A stretch of 64,000 nt of DNA from FEN-1350 sp964643355 (lineage in GTDB: Bacteria > Planctomycetota > Phycisphaerae > Sedimentisphaerales > Anaerohalosphaeraceae). A model generated the notes under the pieces. It searched no databases. It saw nothing but the letters and a program-made list of their open reading frames with translations, and was not told the origin of the DNA. The stretch is from assembly GCA_964643355.1 (NCBI GenBank), contig CAZXPW010000022.1, positions 4,388 through 68,387 of the forward strand, in the 5' to 3' direction. The position numbers and the translations under genes are program-made. Positions 1 through 8,976 of this stretch are shown one piece after another. The first letter of the stretch is position 1. Each line of letters opens with the position of its first letter.

Positions 1-1
1 G

Positions 2-862
2 GGAGGCAAAATGACCCAATGGTCCCAATCCAAGCCGGTCCTGGCGTCCATTGATCCGAATGCCGGATGGAATTCCAGGGCATTTGTCAAAACGCCCTGG
101 ATCCTTGTCAAACAGACGGCGGAGTGTATGTCGCCCCATATGCTGGCAATCGGATTGATCGGCCTCATTTCGGCATGGCGGCGAACAAGCACGGCATCGC
201 AAACGAGATTCTGGATTGGTTTGTGGGGAGGATTCCAGATCGTGATGCTGATCTTTCTTTATTCAACCTTCGGATATATGAGTCGCAGGCATGTATTACC
301 CATCGTCGCAGCATTGTGTCTGTTTCTTCCGGAGGGATTGGAGATCCTGGCCCGTCGAATTTATGGAACTTTCGACTCTCGTTCCAATTCGGGGGGGGGG
401 CGACGAATGGCGTGGATTCTTCTGGCACTGGGGATGGCGATCAATGTGCCAAAGCTGGTTTCGCCGTTACGGGAGGATAAATGGGGCTACCGCCAGGCCA
501 GCCAGTGGCTGTCTGAAAACACGCCGGAGGGAACCAGGGTGCTGGTGGATGAAGCGCGGGTCGCATTCTACGCCAACCGGCCGTATTTGATGCGGCATTC
601 GTTTCCATCCGTATCCCCGCGCTATTCGTACCTCGTCTTGCGGAAAAATCGCGGTGCCGGGGATCCCCAAGTCCGGGGACGGGCGCGGATTCAACCCGTT
701 TATGGAGTCCCGCTAAATTCCCGAAGCCAGGATCGGGTGGTCGTGTATCAAATTCTCCGCCCTCCGTTTCGGAAATCTCCGTCTTCCAAAATTCCCCGCA
801 TACCCCCGTTGGCAATCAATGACCGGTTCGACGAACGACCGTCTGAAAGGTCTTCAGAATGA
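2..862 (+). CDS. C-terminal part of a polytopic membrane protein, possibly GT39/PMT-like glycosyltransferase (5' partial)
   Basis: The frame is open to the left edge, so this is probably the C-terminal end of a longer gene; the first ATG inside the window is at 11. Two or three hydrophobic segments are visible (around residues 43-56, 70-88 and 92-112 counted from that ATG). They are followed by a soluble tail with 'WGYRQASQWLSENTPEG' and 'VDEARVAFYANRPY'. That tail resembles the periplasmic part of bacterial mannosyltransferase-like (GT39-type) proteins, but the catalytic N-terminus is outside the window, so the assignment is tentative. The gene is on the opposite strand to the polysaccharide cluster and its 3' end overlaps the sugar-phosphotransferase gene by 47 bases. 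A run of ten G residues (391-400) lies inside the coding region and could slip. Confidence 0.5.
   Translation, partial: GGKMTQWSQSKPVLASIDPNAGWNSRAFVKTPWILVKQTAECMSPHMLAIGLIGLISAWRRTSTASQTRFWIGLWGGFQIVMLIFLYSTFGYMSRRHVLPIVAALCLFLPEGLEILARRIYGTFDSRSNSGGGRRMAWILLALGMAINVPKLVSPLREDKWGYRQASQWLSENTPEGTRVLVDEARVAFYANRPYLMRHSFPSVSPRYSYLVLRKNRGAGDPQVRGRARIQPVYGVPLNSRSQDRVVVYQILRPPFRKSPSSKIPRIPPLAINDRFDERPSERSSE
391..400 (+). repeat. G10 homopolymer inside a coding sequence
   Basis: Ten consecutive G residues encode the Gly-Gly-Gly of a short linker between a membrane segment and the tail of the first gene. Tracts of this length are prone to slipped-strand mispairing and also to base-calling errors. 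The frame downstream still looks coding. Confidence 0.8.
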
Positions 863-2210
863 TCATGAGATCCAGAAGGATCGAGGCATGTTTAATATAA
901 AACAGATCGTAACGAAATTTCTCGATCTGTCCTTCCAAGGTGTCTCCGTATCCGCAATTGACCTGAGCCCAGCCGGTCAACCCGGGTTTCACCGAAAACC
1001 GGAGGGAATAAAACGGCAATTGCTCCTCGATTTTTTCGGCAAAGTGGCGTCGAATAGGACGGGGACCGATGAAACTCATATCTCCCCGGACAATATTCAT
1101 CAGTTGCGGCAATTCATCCAGTCGCAACTTTCGAAGTAGCCGTCCGATCGGGGTGACGCGAGGGTCCCGGGCGGAGGCCCAAGTCGGCCCCGTTTGCCGT
1201 TCCGCGTCAGGGATCATCGTGCGAAACTTGATCAGGGCAAAGGGGCGTTCCTGAAACCCCACCCGATGCTGAATGAAAAAAATCGGTCCCGGCGAGACAA
1301 TCTTCTGCAGGATCATGATCGCCAGCAACAGGGGGGAAAGAGCCACAAGTCCGATCAAAGCTCCGATCATATCGATTAACCGTTTCACATTCTTGAAAAA
1401 GGGATGCACGAATGCGTCCAAATTCAGATACGGCATCTTGTCGCGGCAGAGATAGTGCGTCAGGACGACCTTTCCGGTCAGCGACTCGAAATACGACGCG
1501 CTGTCCTGAACCTCCAGGCCGTTGTAACGGGAACGATACAACAGTTTCATCATCGGCAACGGCAAGTTGGCATCGAGGGAGGTCAGGACCAGATCGATCG
1601 AATCGGACTGAAGGATGGTCGGCAATCGATCCAGGGGACCCAGAACGGTCACGCCTTCCGGCGAGGAACCCTCCTGCCCCGGCAGCGAAAGCAGGCCGAC
1701 AATCTTGAAATCGTGATACCGCATCGACGCCATGAGTTCGGAGGTAACCGGATCATGGCCCAACAACAACACGCGTGATTTGATCCGGCCGCGGCGACGA
1801 AGAAAAACCCGGCGAGCGGCCAGCCGCCAAATTGACATTCCCACCGCGACAACCGTGGTGTAAATCAGAATCGCCACCATGGTGGTTTGATTGATATGAA
1901 GGATCTTGGCCAGTCCAAACATAATCCAAAAACCGAGGAAACACACGCTGGCCACCCATAAAACCGTTCGCAAGCGCTCCTTGACCGCAATATCGTACAA
2001 TTCAAAGATATAACACAAGACCACCAGTACCAGGGGAACCGGTACCAGCCCCCATGCCTTTAATGGACGAGCGATATGCAGAATTCCGGAACGAATCAAT
2101 ACTCCATAGACGCCGATCATGGCCGGCAACAATACGGCCATCAGGATCAGATCGCCGAGAAAGAGTAGAATCCTGCGTTTGTTTTCAGGCGTTTTGAGAC
2201 GATGTATCAT
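816..2210 (-). CDS. Undecaprenyl-phosphate sugar phosphotransferase (initiating enzyme of exopolysaccharide synthesis)
   Basis: This 464-residue protein should transfer a sugar-1-phosphate from a nucleotide sugar to undecaprenyl phosphate at the inner membrane, the first step of lipid-linked repeat-unit assembly. It has the full WcaJ/EpsL-type architecture: four N-terminal membrane helices (about 13-40, 55-73, 83-104 and 110-134), a soluble Rossmann-like middle with 'VLLLGHDPVTSELM', a fifth hydrophobic segment (280-301) and the catalytic bacterial sugar transferase domain. Diagnostic blocks are KFRTM (328-332), LDELPQL (364-370) and GPRP (382-385), ending in 'KPGLTGWAQVN'. Its ATG overlaps the stop of the upstream glycosyltransferase gene by 4 bases (ATGA), so it is translationally coupled as the last gene of the cluster. 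The sugar specificity cannot be read from sequence. Confidence 0.93.
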   Translation of the reverse strand: MIHRLKTPENKRRILLFLGDLILMAVLLPAMIGVYGVLIRSGILHIARPLKAWGLVPVPLVLVVLCYIFELYDIAVKERLRTVLWVASVCFLGFWIMFGLAKILHINQTTMVAILIYTTVVAVGMSIWRLAARRVFLRRRGRIKSRVLLLGHDPVTSELMASMRYHDFKIVGLLSLPGQEGSSPEGVTVLGPLDRLPTILQSDSIDLVLTSLDANLPLPMMKLLYRSRYNGLEVQDSASYFESLTGKVVLTHYLCRDKMPYLNLDAFVHPFFKNVKRLIDMIGALIGLVALSPLLLAIMILQKIVSPGPIFFIQHRVGFQERPFALIKFRTMIPDAERQTGPTWASARDPRVTPIGRLLRKLRLDELPQLMNIVRGDMSFIGPRPIRRHFAEKIEEQLPFYSLRFSVKPGLTGWAQVNCGYGDTLEGQIEKFRYDLFYIKHASILLDLMIILKTFQTVVRRTGH

Positions 2211-3484
2211 CGTTTCGAAGCGACTCGATTTTGCAAAGCGGTTTGTGTACAGCTCACAAGAACCTCAAGATAGCGACGACAGAGGGTATCCGGGGGAAAT
2301 TCGCTTTCCAGGAATCGCCGGGCGTTTTGTCCCATCCTTTGACAGAGCTGCGGATCCGAAGCCAGCCGGCCGACGACTTCGGCCAGTCCGGAGGCGTCGC
2401 CGGGTTCGACCACCACGCCACAATCCGCCTGACGGACAATCCGAGCGACTTCGCTGTCGGACTCCACCATCGCGACAATTCCCCGTGCGGCGGCCATGAT
2501 TCCGAAAAGTTTTGACGGGACCGAATAAGCGCCATATCCCCGCTCAAGGCAGACCAGGCCAAGGTCACAACTGGCCAGCAGCCAGGGATAGTCCTCGGCC
2601 GGCTGAAATGGCAGGATATGGACGGAGGAGATTCGGCGCTCCTGGATTTCACGACGATACTCCTGACGGTGCTGGCCGCGATCCACAAAGACCCAGCGGA
2701 CCAACGGATTGTCGAGTCGTTCGGCGGCGGCTAAAACCTCCTCGATACCGTAACGGAAGCTCAAACTTCCGGGATACAAAACGACGAAATGTCCGCATAG
2801 ACCATTGCGTCGGGCCAGGTCATTGTCGCGGGGCAAGGGCCGGATCTGGTCAAGATCGGCAAAATCGTGGATCACTTCGATCTTTCCCGGATCGATATTC
2901 TTGGCCACCAGATTGGATTTCATCGATTCCGACAATACACAGATCCGATCGGCCCTTCGGTATACAAAGCGTTCCAGACCACGAAGGATCCAATAGCCCA
3001 ACCCCCGGCGAATGAGGCGGGCTTCAACCAGAATATCGGGGTAGATATCCTTGAGACAATAAACATGCCGACAGCGTTTGAACAGCGCGATGAGCCAACC
3101 GTTGATCCCGATGGCGATCGGCGGGTGGGAAATGGTCATGATCACATCGTGTTTTCGAAGAGCCAGACCGACCAGCAGAGAAAATAGAATGAAGGAAACC
3201 ATGTTCAACATTCGAACCGCGATCCGAAAACGCTGCAGGAACTCCGGCGACAAAACCCGCATTCGAACAATCGGGATGTTCTCCCAGGTCTCTCGACAAA
3301 ACCATTTCCCTCGATACTCTTCCCATTGTTCGGCTCGCCCCGGCATCCGATACGGAATGGAAGTCAGGATGGTGATGTCATGTCCGGCGTCCCTGAGGTA
3401 GCGCAAAATCATCCCGTTGATCGGCTGGATCGACCCGATGAAAGGATACCAATTCATGGAATAAAACAGGATCCGCATCAGCAT
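2207..3484 (-). CDS. GT4-family glycosyltransferase, WbuB-like
   Basis: A 425-residue GT-B fold retaining glycosyltransferase expected to add a sugar to the lipid-linked oligosaccharide on the cytoplasmic face. The N-terminus 'RILFYSMNWYPFIGSIQPINGM' region and 'GHDITILTSIPYRMPG' are typical of the WbuB-like GT4 subgroup, as are 'VLYPGSLSFRYGIEEVLAAAERL' in the second domain and 'YSVPSKLFGIMAAARGIVA' near the C-terminus. The nucleotide-sugar glutamate motif is weaker than in the other two GT4 enzymes of the cluster. The start may be ATG 3484 or the second ATG six bases later. The 3' end overlaps the sugar-phosphotransferase start by 4 bases, and 26 bases separate it from the next gene upstream. 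Confidence 0.9.
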   Translation of the reverse strand: MLMRILFYSMNWYPFIGSIQPINGMILRYLRDAGHDITILTSIPYRMPGRAEQWEEYRGKWFCRETWENIPIVRMRVLSPEFLQRFRIAVRMLNMVSFILFSLLVGLALRKHDVIMTISHPPIAIGINGWLIALFKRCRHVYCLKDIYPDILVEARLIRRGLGYWILRGLERFVYRRADRICVLSESMKSNLVAKNIDPGKIEVIHDFADLDQIRPLPRDNDLARRNGLCGHFVVLYPGSLSFRYGIEEVLAAAERLDNPLVRWVFVDRGQHRQEYRREIQERRISSVHILPFQPAEDYPWLLASCDLGLVCLERGYGAYSVPSKLFGIMAAARGIVAMVESDSEVARIVRQADCGVVVEPGDASGLAEVVGRLASDPQLCQRMGQNARRFLESEFPPDTLCRRYLEVLVSCTQTALQNRVASKR

Positions 3485-3510
3485 ACATCCGGAAAAGAGG
3501 GAATGGGTGG

Positions 3511-4656
3511 TTATCCAAACAGTCGAAGATAGTCCTGAATGACTTGCTGGATATCATACGCCCGTTCGATCCGGGCTCGAGCCGCATCGGTCATGGCCTG
3601 CCGCTGTTGGGGGGTCATGTTCAGAATGCGTTGAACGCCCTCCGCCAGTCGCTGGCCGTTTCGCGGCGGGACGATGATGCCGCTGACTCCGTCCTCGATC
3701 TGCTCGCGCACTCCGCCGACCTCTGCGGCAACAACGGGTCGGCGCATGGCCATGGCCTCCAGAACCGTGGTGGGATTTCCTTCCCTGACGGAAGGCAGGA
3801 CAAACACATCACAAGCGGCCAAGACGACGCGAACATCTTGCCAATATCCCAGAAACCGGATCGCATCCTGCAAACCGTATCGCATTATTTGACGATCGAT
3901 GTGTTCGGCATATCGCTTTTGGCTGTCCAGGCGTGAACCGGCCACGACAAAGACGATCGACGGAAATTGCCGGCGAAGAAGACCGGCCATTTCCATGAAA
4001 TATTCGTAACCCTTGGCAGGGTTGAGATTTCCGATCGCGGCGACAATGGGAGTTTTTTCTTCCAGATCGAATTGACTCCGGAATCGGCGAACCGGTTCGG
4101 AGTCCAGCGCTTCGGGACGCCATTGTTCGGTATCAATCGGAGGATACAGAATGGCGAACTTATTCTGGGCCGCAACATCGTCGGGGAAATAATGTTCGCC
4201 GAGTTTTTGGGCACATAAGCCGATCCGCCACGACCAGCCGCGAACCAGAGGCCGTAAAAAGAAGACGAGAGCCGGCGGAATGGACATGTCATTGAGGAGC
4301 CATAGAATTTTCCGTCCCGTCAGACGGGCGGCCAGCGCGGGCAGAACATTCAGGATCCCGTTGGTTTGAACGATGTCGATCTGGTTGCGGCGGATCCAAC
4401 GACAGAGAATCCACAAATTGTACGGGGCCCAGAGGAGGAACAGAATAACGCTTTGGACGGGAGATTCTTTCCGCACCAGTTGAAGATGGTCAAGCAAACG
4501 ACAATCATATCCATCCAACAGATCGTTCTCGGCCTGTTTGCGGTTCAGTACGAACACGGTTTCGATTCCGGCCGTCCGCAAATGGTCGGCCACGCGGCGT
4601 CCCCGAAGCGTCGCCCCGCAACGACGATTTTCCAAAAAACAATTCAGGATTTTCAT
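3511..4656 (-). CDS. GT4-family glycosyltransferase
   Basis: A 381-residue glycosyltransferase with the two-domain GT-B layout. The N-terminal acceptor domain starts 'MKILNCFLENRRCGATLRGRRVADHL'-like, with a Gly-rich loop. The C-terminal donor domain begins near 'PIVAAIGNLNPAKGYEYFM' and carries the GT4 E-x7-E signature in 'REGNPTTVLEAMAMRRPVVA'. 'IVQTNGILNVLPALAARLTGRK' and 'VFVLPSVREGNPTTVLEAMA' are characteristic of enzymes that extend O-antigen or exopolysaccharide repeat units. It sits between the methyltransferase gene (36 bases upstream) and the WbuB-like transferase, all in one direction. Donor and acceptor are unknown. Confidence 0.9.
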   Translation of the reverse strand: MKILNCFLENRRCGATLRGRRVADHLRTAGIETVFVLNRKQAENDLLDGYDCRLLDHLQLVRKESPVQSVILFLLWAPYNLWILCRWIRRNQIDIVQTNGILNVLPALAARLTGRKILWLLNDMSIPPALVFFLRPLVRGWSWRIGLCAQKLGEHYFPDDVAAQNKFAILYPPIDTEQWRPEALDSEPVRRFRSQFDLEEKTPIVAAIGNLNPAKGYEYFMEMAGLLRRQFPSIVFVVAGSRLDSQKRYAEHIDRQIMRYGLQDAIRFLGYWQDVRVVLAACDVFVLPSVREGNPTTVLEAMAMRRPVVAAEVGGVREQIEDGVSGIIVPPRNGQRLAEGVQRILNMTPQQRQAMTDAARARIERAYDIQQVIQDYLRLFG

Positions 4657-4692
4657 CGTCCCGTTCGCTGTTCAGAGAACCGGGCGGAAACC

Positions 4693-5376
4693 TCACAGAC
4701 CATCCTGCGGTCGCCGCGCGAGCACATAACAGGCGTTACACTGATACCCATATTTCCGAAGGACATCGTTTTCGACGATCTGGTGAATGGAGGCGGGAAT
4801 CCACCGGACGATCCGGTTCATGACGCGAAACTGAGGAATATAGTATTCCTGGTCCAGAATCAGCCAATTCTCAAACAACCGGCATACGCGAGACCGATCG
4901 TACCATCGTTCAAATCCCGGTTGAATGGCATAGCGATCGCAGAAGGGAAAAGTCAAAATGAGCTTTCCATCGGGTTTGAGAATTCGAACGGCCTGGGCCA
5001 TCGCACGAAAATCGGCGTCCTCGCAAATCGGGTCGCCGTACCCCCCAAACCCCATATGCTCGATGCAGGAAATCATGACCATGTAATCAAACGAACCATC
5101 CGGGATCGTATTCGTTAAAAAGTCTCCCTGGGCCACCGTCAGGTTGGCGTGTCGCTCCGGGTAGGGCCGAACATCCATCACGGTGACCTGAAATCCCCGC
5201 CGAGCCAATTGCAGCGGCAATAGGGACCCCACGGCGCCGACATCGAGAACGCTGAGTCCCTCGCCGACGATATGGCGATAGGCAAAATCGTACTCGGAGT
5301 CCCGAAGGGACAGGCCGCCGCAGAGGCGAAGCAGCCGCCGCTGGATTTCCCGAATGCGCGATCGCAGACGACTCAT
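4693..5376 (-). CDS. Class I SAM-dependent methyltransferase
   Basis: A 227-residue Rossmann-fold methyltransferase. SAM-binding motif I is 'VLDVGAVGSLLPLQLARRGF', followed by an acidic strand end 'VMDVRPY'. 'AQGDFLTNTIPDGSFDYMVM' corresponds to motifs II and III and 'SCIEHMG' to post-motif IV. Within a polysaccharide cluster it most likely O-methylates a sugar or a glycan terminus, but nothing in the sequence fixes the substrate. The glycine motif is GAVGS rather than the common GCGxG, which is tolerated in FkbM and related families. A 103-base gap separates it from the upstream glycosyltransferase gene. Confidence 0.85.
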   Translation of the reverse strand: MSRLRSRIREIQRRLLRLCGGLSLRDSEYDFAYRHIVGEGLSVLDVGAVGSLLPLQLARRGFQVTVMDVRPYPERHANLTVAQGDFLTNTIPDGSFDYMVMISCIEHMGFGGYGDPICEDADFRAMAQAVRILKPDGKLILTFPFCDRYAIQPGFERWYDRSRVCRLFENWLILDQEYYIPQFRVMNRIVRWIPASIHQIVENDVLRKYGYQCNACYVLARRPQDGL

Positions 5377-5479
5377 ACGCTATTCGATTTGCGCCCGATT
5401 GATACGGCCATAAGGATTCATCCCGTCTTTCACTCCGGCCGATTTTCCTTAACGGCGCCGAAGAAAAAACCAAGGCGAT

Positions 5480-6532
5480 TCAGGCCTTCGGCGGTTGATT
5501 CTTCAGCAATTGTTGATACCAGTTCTGATACGCGCTGACCATGGTCTCCAGCCCGAAACGAGACTCGACTTCCCTCTTGGCCTGTTGTGCCACTTGACGC
5601 ATCTTTTGGGGATTCGAAAGCATATCGCCAATGGTCTTGGCCATGGATTGAGGATTCCGCGGGGCAAACACAAATCCCGTTTGTCCCGGACGAATCAATT
5701 CGCGAAAGGTGGGGATATCGGTCGTCGCAACGGGAATTTCCAGGGACATCGCCTCAAAGATCACATTGCAGAAGCCCTCCGACTGGGAGGCGGTGACCAG
5801 GATATCCGTCGATTGAAGCAACAATGGAATCTGACTGACAAATCCGAGAAAAAACACCCGATCCTCCAATCCTTCGCGTCGAACCTGGTTTTTCAACTGG
5901 TGCGACTGGATTCCCTGTCCTGCGACCAACAGCGTAACGGCCATACCTGTCTTGCGGAGAATTCGTACGGCCGAGAGGATGTCGCCGACGGATTTATTGG
6001 CATCGAGTCGGCCGACCACGGACAACACCGGCCGATCCGGGCACGAAATCCCGAGGGACCGGAGAAAGGTCGTTCGGTCCACATTGGACAGGACATGAGG
6101 TCGAAAGCCGTTATAAATCCGGCAGATCTTGCCGGATTGAACACCCAACACACGAACACAATTGTCTTTGACGACATCGGAATTGACGACGACCTTGTCG
6201 GCCAGATAGCGAAGCGTCATCCGATCGACCCAGTACCAGCGATCCAGACGGCTGTGCCGCAATCCCCGGAGCGATCCAATGCACGGCCGAATTCCGATCC
6301 ACCGGGCAGCCAGAAGTCCCCATAGATTGGCGGTGGGCAACACTGTATGGATCAAGTCGGGGCGCAGGCGCCGGAGCAATCGAATCAATTCCGACAGTCG
6401 CCGGGGATCCACGGACTTGCGGCGCTTGACACTATGGACTGAGACCCCCTCGATATGACCATACTGGTCGTCCAGAAGACGGTGGCGATCGTAGAGCAGG
6501 ACAAAATGGGGATCGAAAAACCGTTTATCCAT
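5480..6532 (-). CDS. GT4-family glycosyltransferase, start codon uncertain
   Basis: GT-B glycosyltransferase with GT4 motifs: 'RPDLIHTVLPTANLWGLLAARW', donor-domain opening 'VLSVVGRLDANKSVGDIL', and the E-x7-E signature in 'SQSEGFCNVIFEAMSLEIPVATTD'. From the first ATG (6532) the protein is 350 residues and lacks its N-terminal beta strand. The same frame stays open upstream and encodes 'IAWIFPTLDYGGAERQYLEL', the canonical GT4 N-terminus with the Gly-Gly donor loop, so the real protein starts near 6605-6628. No ATG, GTG or TTG lies there: the expected initiator position is ATC (6607-6605), and a CTG at 6628-6626 overlaps the stop of the upstream ligase gene. Either a rare start codon is used or one base is wrong. 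Confidence 0.88.
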   Translation of the reverse strand: MDKRFFDPHFVLLYDRHRLLDDQYGHIEGVSVHSVKRRKSVDPRRLSELIRLLRRLRPDLIHTVLPTANLWGLLAARWIGIRPCIGSLRGLRHSRLDRWYWVDRMTLRYLADKVVVNSDVVKDNCVRVLGVQSGKICRIYNGFRPHVLSNVDRTTFLRSLGISCPDRPVLSVVGRLDANKSVGDILSAVRILRKTGMAVTLLVAGQGIQSHQLKNQVRREGLEDRVFFLGFVSQIPLLLQSTDILVTASQSEGFCNVIFEAMSLEIPVATTDIPTFRELIRPGQTGFVFAPRNPQSMAKTIGDMLSNPQKMRQVAQQAKREVESRFGLETMVSAYQNWYQQLLKNQPPKA

Positions 6533-6620
6533 CGCCCGTGCCAGTTCGAGATATTGGCGTTCGGCGCCGCCATAATCAAGGGTCGGAAAGATCCAGGCGA
6601 TCCGGATGGGCGTTACGGGT

Positions 6621-8027
6621 TCAGACAGGGGCAGGGCTCTCCGACGGATCTGAGATCAAAACGGCCGGAGCCATCTGAAATACGGCAAGCCAAACCCAAA
6701 ACATGACCGTATGCAGATTGGAATGAAAAGTTTCCAGGGTCAGGAGACCGACAAATGCGGCCAACACGGTTCCAATCCGAATCCGGTTCGGCGGAGATTG
6801 GCCGCATGGAAGACGGAACAATCGATATGCGTTTCGTCCAATTCGAACCAGGATGATACCAAAGAACAACAGGGAAATTAACCCGGTTTCGACAGCCAGC
6901 GTGATGTACAGACTATGAGAATATTTTCCCTTGAGTTCGGGAGGAAGCCCCCCGTTCGTATAACGATTCAGAAACCGATACGAACCCAAGCCATACCCCC
7001 AGACCGGGTGTTGAGCCGTCAACGAGGGGGCGCTGAGATAACGCTGGTATCTCCGTTCCGCAGATAATCCCCGGGCCTTGAAATTGGCCAATATCGGTGT
7101 CGTAATCAGAATGATCGCGATCAGACCCAGCAGCCCGGCTACTTTGATTTTCCGGCTGATCGGAACAGCGAAGAGTACGATCGCCAAGGCCAACCAACCT
7201 CCTCGCGAAAAGCTCAATCCGATCGTACCCACAATCGCGGCAATTGCCATCCCCCAGAAAATCCGATCCTGGCGGAGATCGGCCGAGAGGAAAGCGGCAA
7301 TCCCCCAGGGAACCACAAGGACCAGCAACCAGGCGAGAAAATTGGATTGCGTGACATAGGATTGAATTCGAATCCAATCATTGAAGTGCCCTATGAACTG
7401 CCAGGGAAGGGCGGCGATACGGGCAAACCATTCCCCTAATCCATAGGCGGCCAAAAATAGGCCGGACAATAACGCCCATACAATCAATCGATCAAACTGA
7501 TGACGCGTGCGAATGTGATCCCGCAGGATCAGAAAAAGTACGATGCCAAAAGCGCTTCGTATCCATAACCGGAGGGACCGACCAGGGTCCACCGAAACCA
7601 TCGACGAGATCAATGCGACAATCATCCACAAAAGAACCCATCCCGTTTCGGGGACAAAACGAAAAGGGCTTCCGCCCAAAATCGTCCGCAGCCAGACCGA
7701 CACGGCCAACACGAGAATCAAAAGATCCGAAATCGTAACCGGGAGGCCCTGGACGGATTTGTTTTGCAGGGGAAGGAACAGAAGCAGAAATCCCAGAGCC
7801 GTATCTCTGTTCAGAACGCACAGAATCCCGTAACAACACGCCAGCCAGCCAGACAGCGGCAGCGAAATTTGATGGCGTTTCCCGGAAAACAGGATAATGC
7901 AGGCAAGAAATCCGCCGATCAATCCGATCGTACATACGGTGTGAAGAGTCCTGCGGGCGAATTGATTCGAGGGGATCTCGGTAAAAAGAGATATCGGATA
8001 TGCCAGCATATCAGACGGAATCTGCAA
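6621..8027 (-). CDS. O-antigen ligase / polymerase-family membrane protein
   Basis: A 468-residue polytopic protein with about eleven hydrophobic segments. It has the conserved periplasmic loop of the O-antigen ligase (Wzy_C) family, seen as 'HPVWGYGLGSYRFLNRY' followed by 'KYSHSLYITLAVETGLISLL'. Members either polymerise lipid-linked repeat units (Wzy) or ligate the glycan to its carrier (WaaL), and sequence alone does not separate the two. In this cluster, with its own initiating transferase and several glycosyltransferases, polymerisation is the more likely role. No flippase, polysaccharide co-polymerase or outer-membrane exporter is seen in the window, so the export genes lie elsewhere. 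Confidence 0.88.
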   Translation of the reverse strand: MQIPSDMLAYPISLFTEIPSNQFARRTLHTVCTIGLIGGFLACIILFSGKRHQISLPLSGWLACCYGILCVLNRDTALGFLLLFLPLQNKSVQGLPVTISDLLILVLAVSVWLRTILGGSPFRFVPETGWVLLWMIVALISSMVSVDPGRSLRLWIRSAFGIVLFLILRDHIRTRHQFDRLIVWALLSGLFLAAYGLGEWFARIAALPWQFIGHFNDWIRIQSYVTQSNFLAWLLVLVVPWGIAAFLSADLRQDRIFWGMAIAAIVGTIGLSFSRGGWLALAIVLFAVPISRKIKVAGLLGLIAIILITTPILANFKARGLSAERRYQRYLSAPSLTAQHPVWGYGLGSYRFLNRYTNGGLPPELKGKYSHSLYITLAVETGLISLLFFGIILVRIGRNAYRLFRLPCGQSPPNRIRIGTVLAAFVGLLTLETFHSNLHTVMFWVWLAVFQMAPAVLISDPSESPAPV

Positions 8028-8068
8028 CTTGTAGGGTCGATATTGAATGCGGCAGTGAAATCATCTCG

Positions 8069-8953
8069 TCAATCCAACTTTTCCGTGGAATCCGAAACGG
8101 ACAGATTTCGTTCCTGCCGCAGCAGGCAAAAAGTCCGGGGATTAAAAATGCCTCGCCTCGGAAATAACCGATGAACCCGGTTCCACAGGTTGAAGAATGC
8201 CAGAGGCAACCAACCAAGCAGGCCCGAGCCGATCCGGAGGAAACGAAGCTGACCGACCGTCAGGTAGGACTCCGCCGGTTTGGATCCCGGAAAACTGGTA
8301 TTGGGGCGATACCGAATCTTCACCATCTCCGGCTGATACGGGATGCCGAGAAAGGAACAGACCTCGCGAATGGATCCGTCCAGGTCGGCTTTCATTTGCT
8401 CATATCGAACATATCGTACGCAAGGATGATGACGATGAGCCAGAATTTTACGAATGCCGTAGTAATACCCATATACGTATCGAGGCCACCCTTTGGGTCC
8501 CCATCGACCCATGGAGGATCGAACGGTGGGAATGACATCCCGAAGAATCATGAGAAATTGACCATCCGGAAACTGTCGGATCAGATCCGGAAGAACCGTC
8601 GGGGAGAATTTCTGAAACCAGTACTTCTTCCCCTGGAGATCGGCGACGGAATCCATGAATTCGCGAAGAAAAGAAGAATACGATTTCGCGGAGAACGAAT
8701 ACAGCCGATCTTTGGTCAGGCCGGATAGCCGGGCAAAATCGGTGGCGGCGAAACATTCGATAAATGCGATCCGACTGTTGAGGTCATTGAGAGGCCCAAA
8801 CATCTTCGGCATGGCTGTCAGCATCTCGGTCTCGACAATTCCATCATGGAACTCGTGATGGATCCCGGCAATATCGGGGTGGTTGAGCAGAATGTTGGAC
8901 AACCAATGTGTCCCGGAACGATTGTTTCCGATAACGATAATCGGCTTAGCCAT
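8069..8953 (-). CDS. PAPS-dependent sulfotransferase
   Basis: A 294-residue soluble sulfotransferase that should move a sulfuryl group from PAPS to a hydroxyl on the glycan. The 5'-phosphosulfate-binding loop is 'IVIGNNRSGTHWLSNIL' at the N-terminus. The 3'-phosphate-binding region is 'MILRDVIPTVRSSMGRWG' in the middle, with the expected Arg and Ser. 'RYEQMKADLDGSIREVCSFLGIP' matches the later family block. The ATG at 8953 is preceded by AAAGGA at suitable spacing. It lies between the ligase and SGNH genes in the same direction. A PAPS-making operon lies 38 kb away in this window (cysC/cysD/cysN with cysQ), which fits supply of donor and removal of the PAP product. Confidence 0.88.
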   Translation of the reverse strand: MAKPIIVIGNNRSGTHWLSNILLNHPDIAGIHHEFHDGIVETEMLTAMPKMFGPLNDLNSRIAFIECFAATDFARLSGLTKDRLYSFSAKSYSSFLREFMDSVADLQGKKYWFQKFSPTVLPDLIRQFPDGQFLMILRDVIPTVRSSMGRWGPKGWPRYVYGYYYGIRKILAHRHHPCVRYVRYEQMKADLDGSIREVCSFLGIPYQPEMVKIRYRPNTSFPGSKPAESYLTVGQLRFLRIGSGLLGWLPLAFFNLWNRVHRLFPRRGIFNPRTFCLLRQERNLSVSDSTEKLD

Positions 8954-8976
8954 CCGAACAATCCTTTCGGTGAAAC

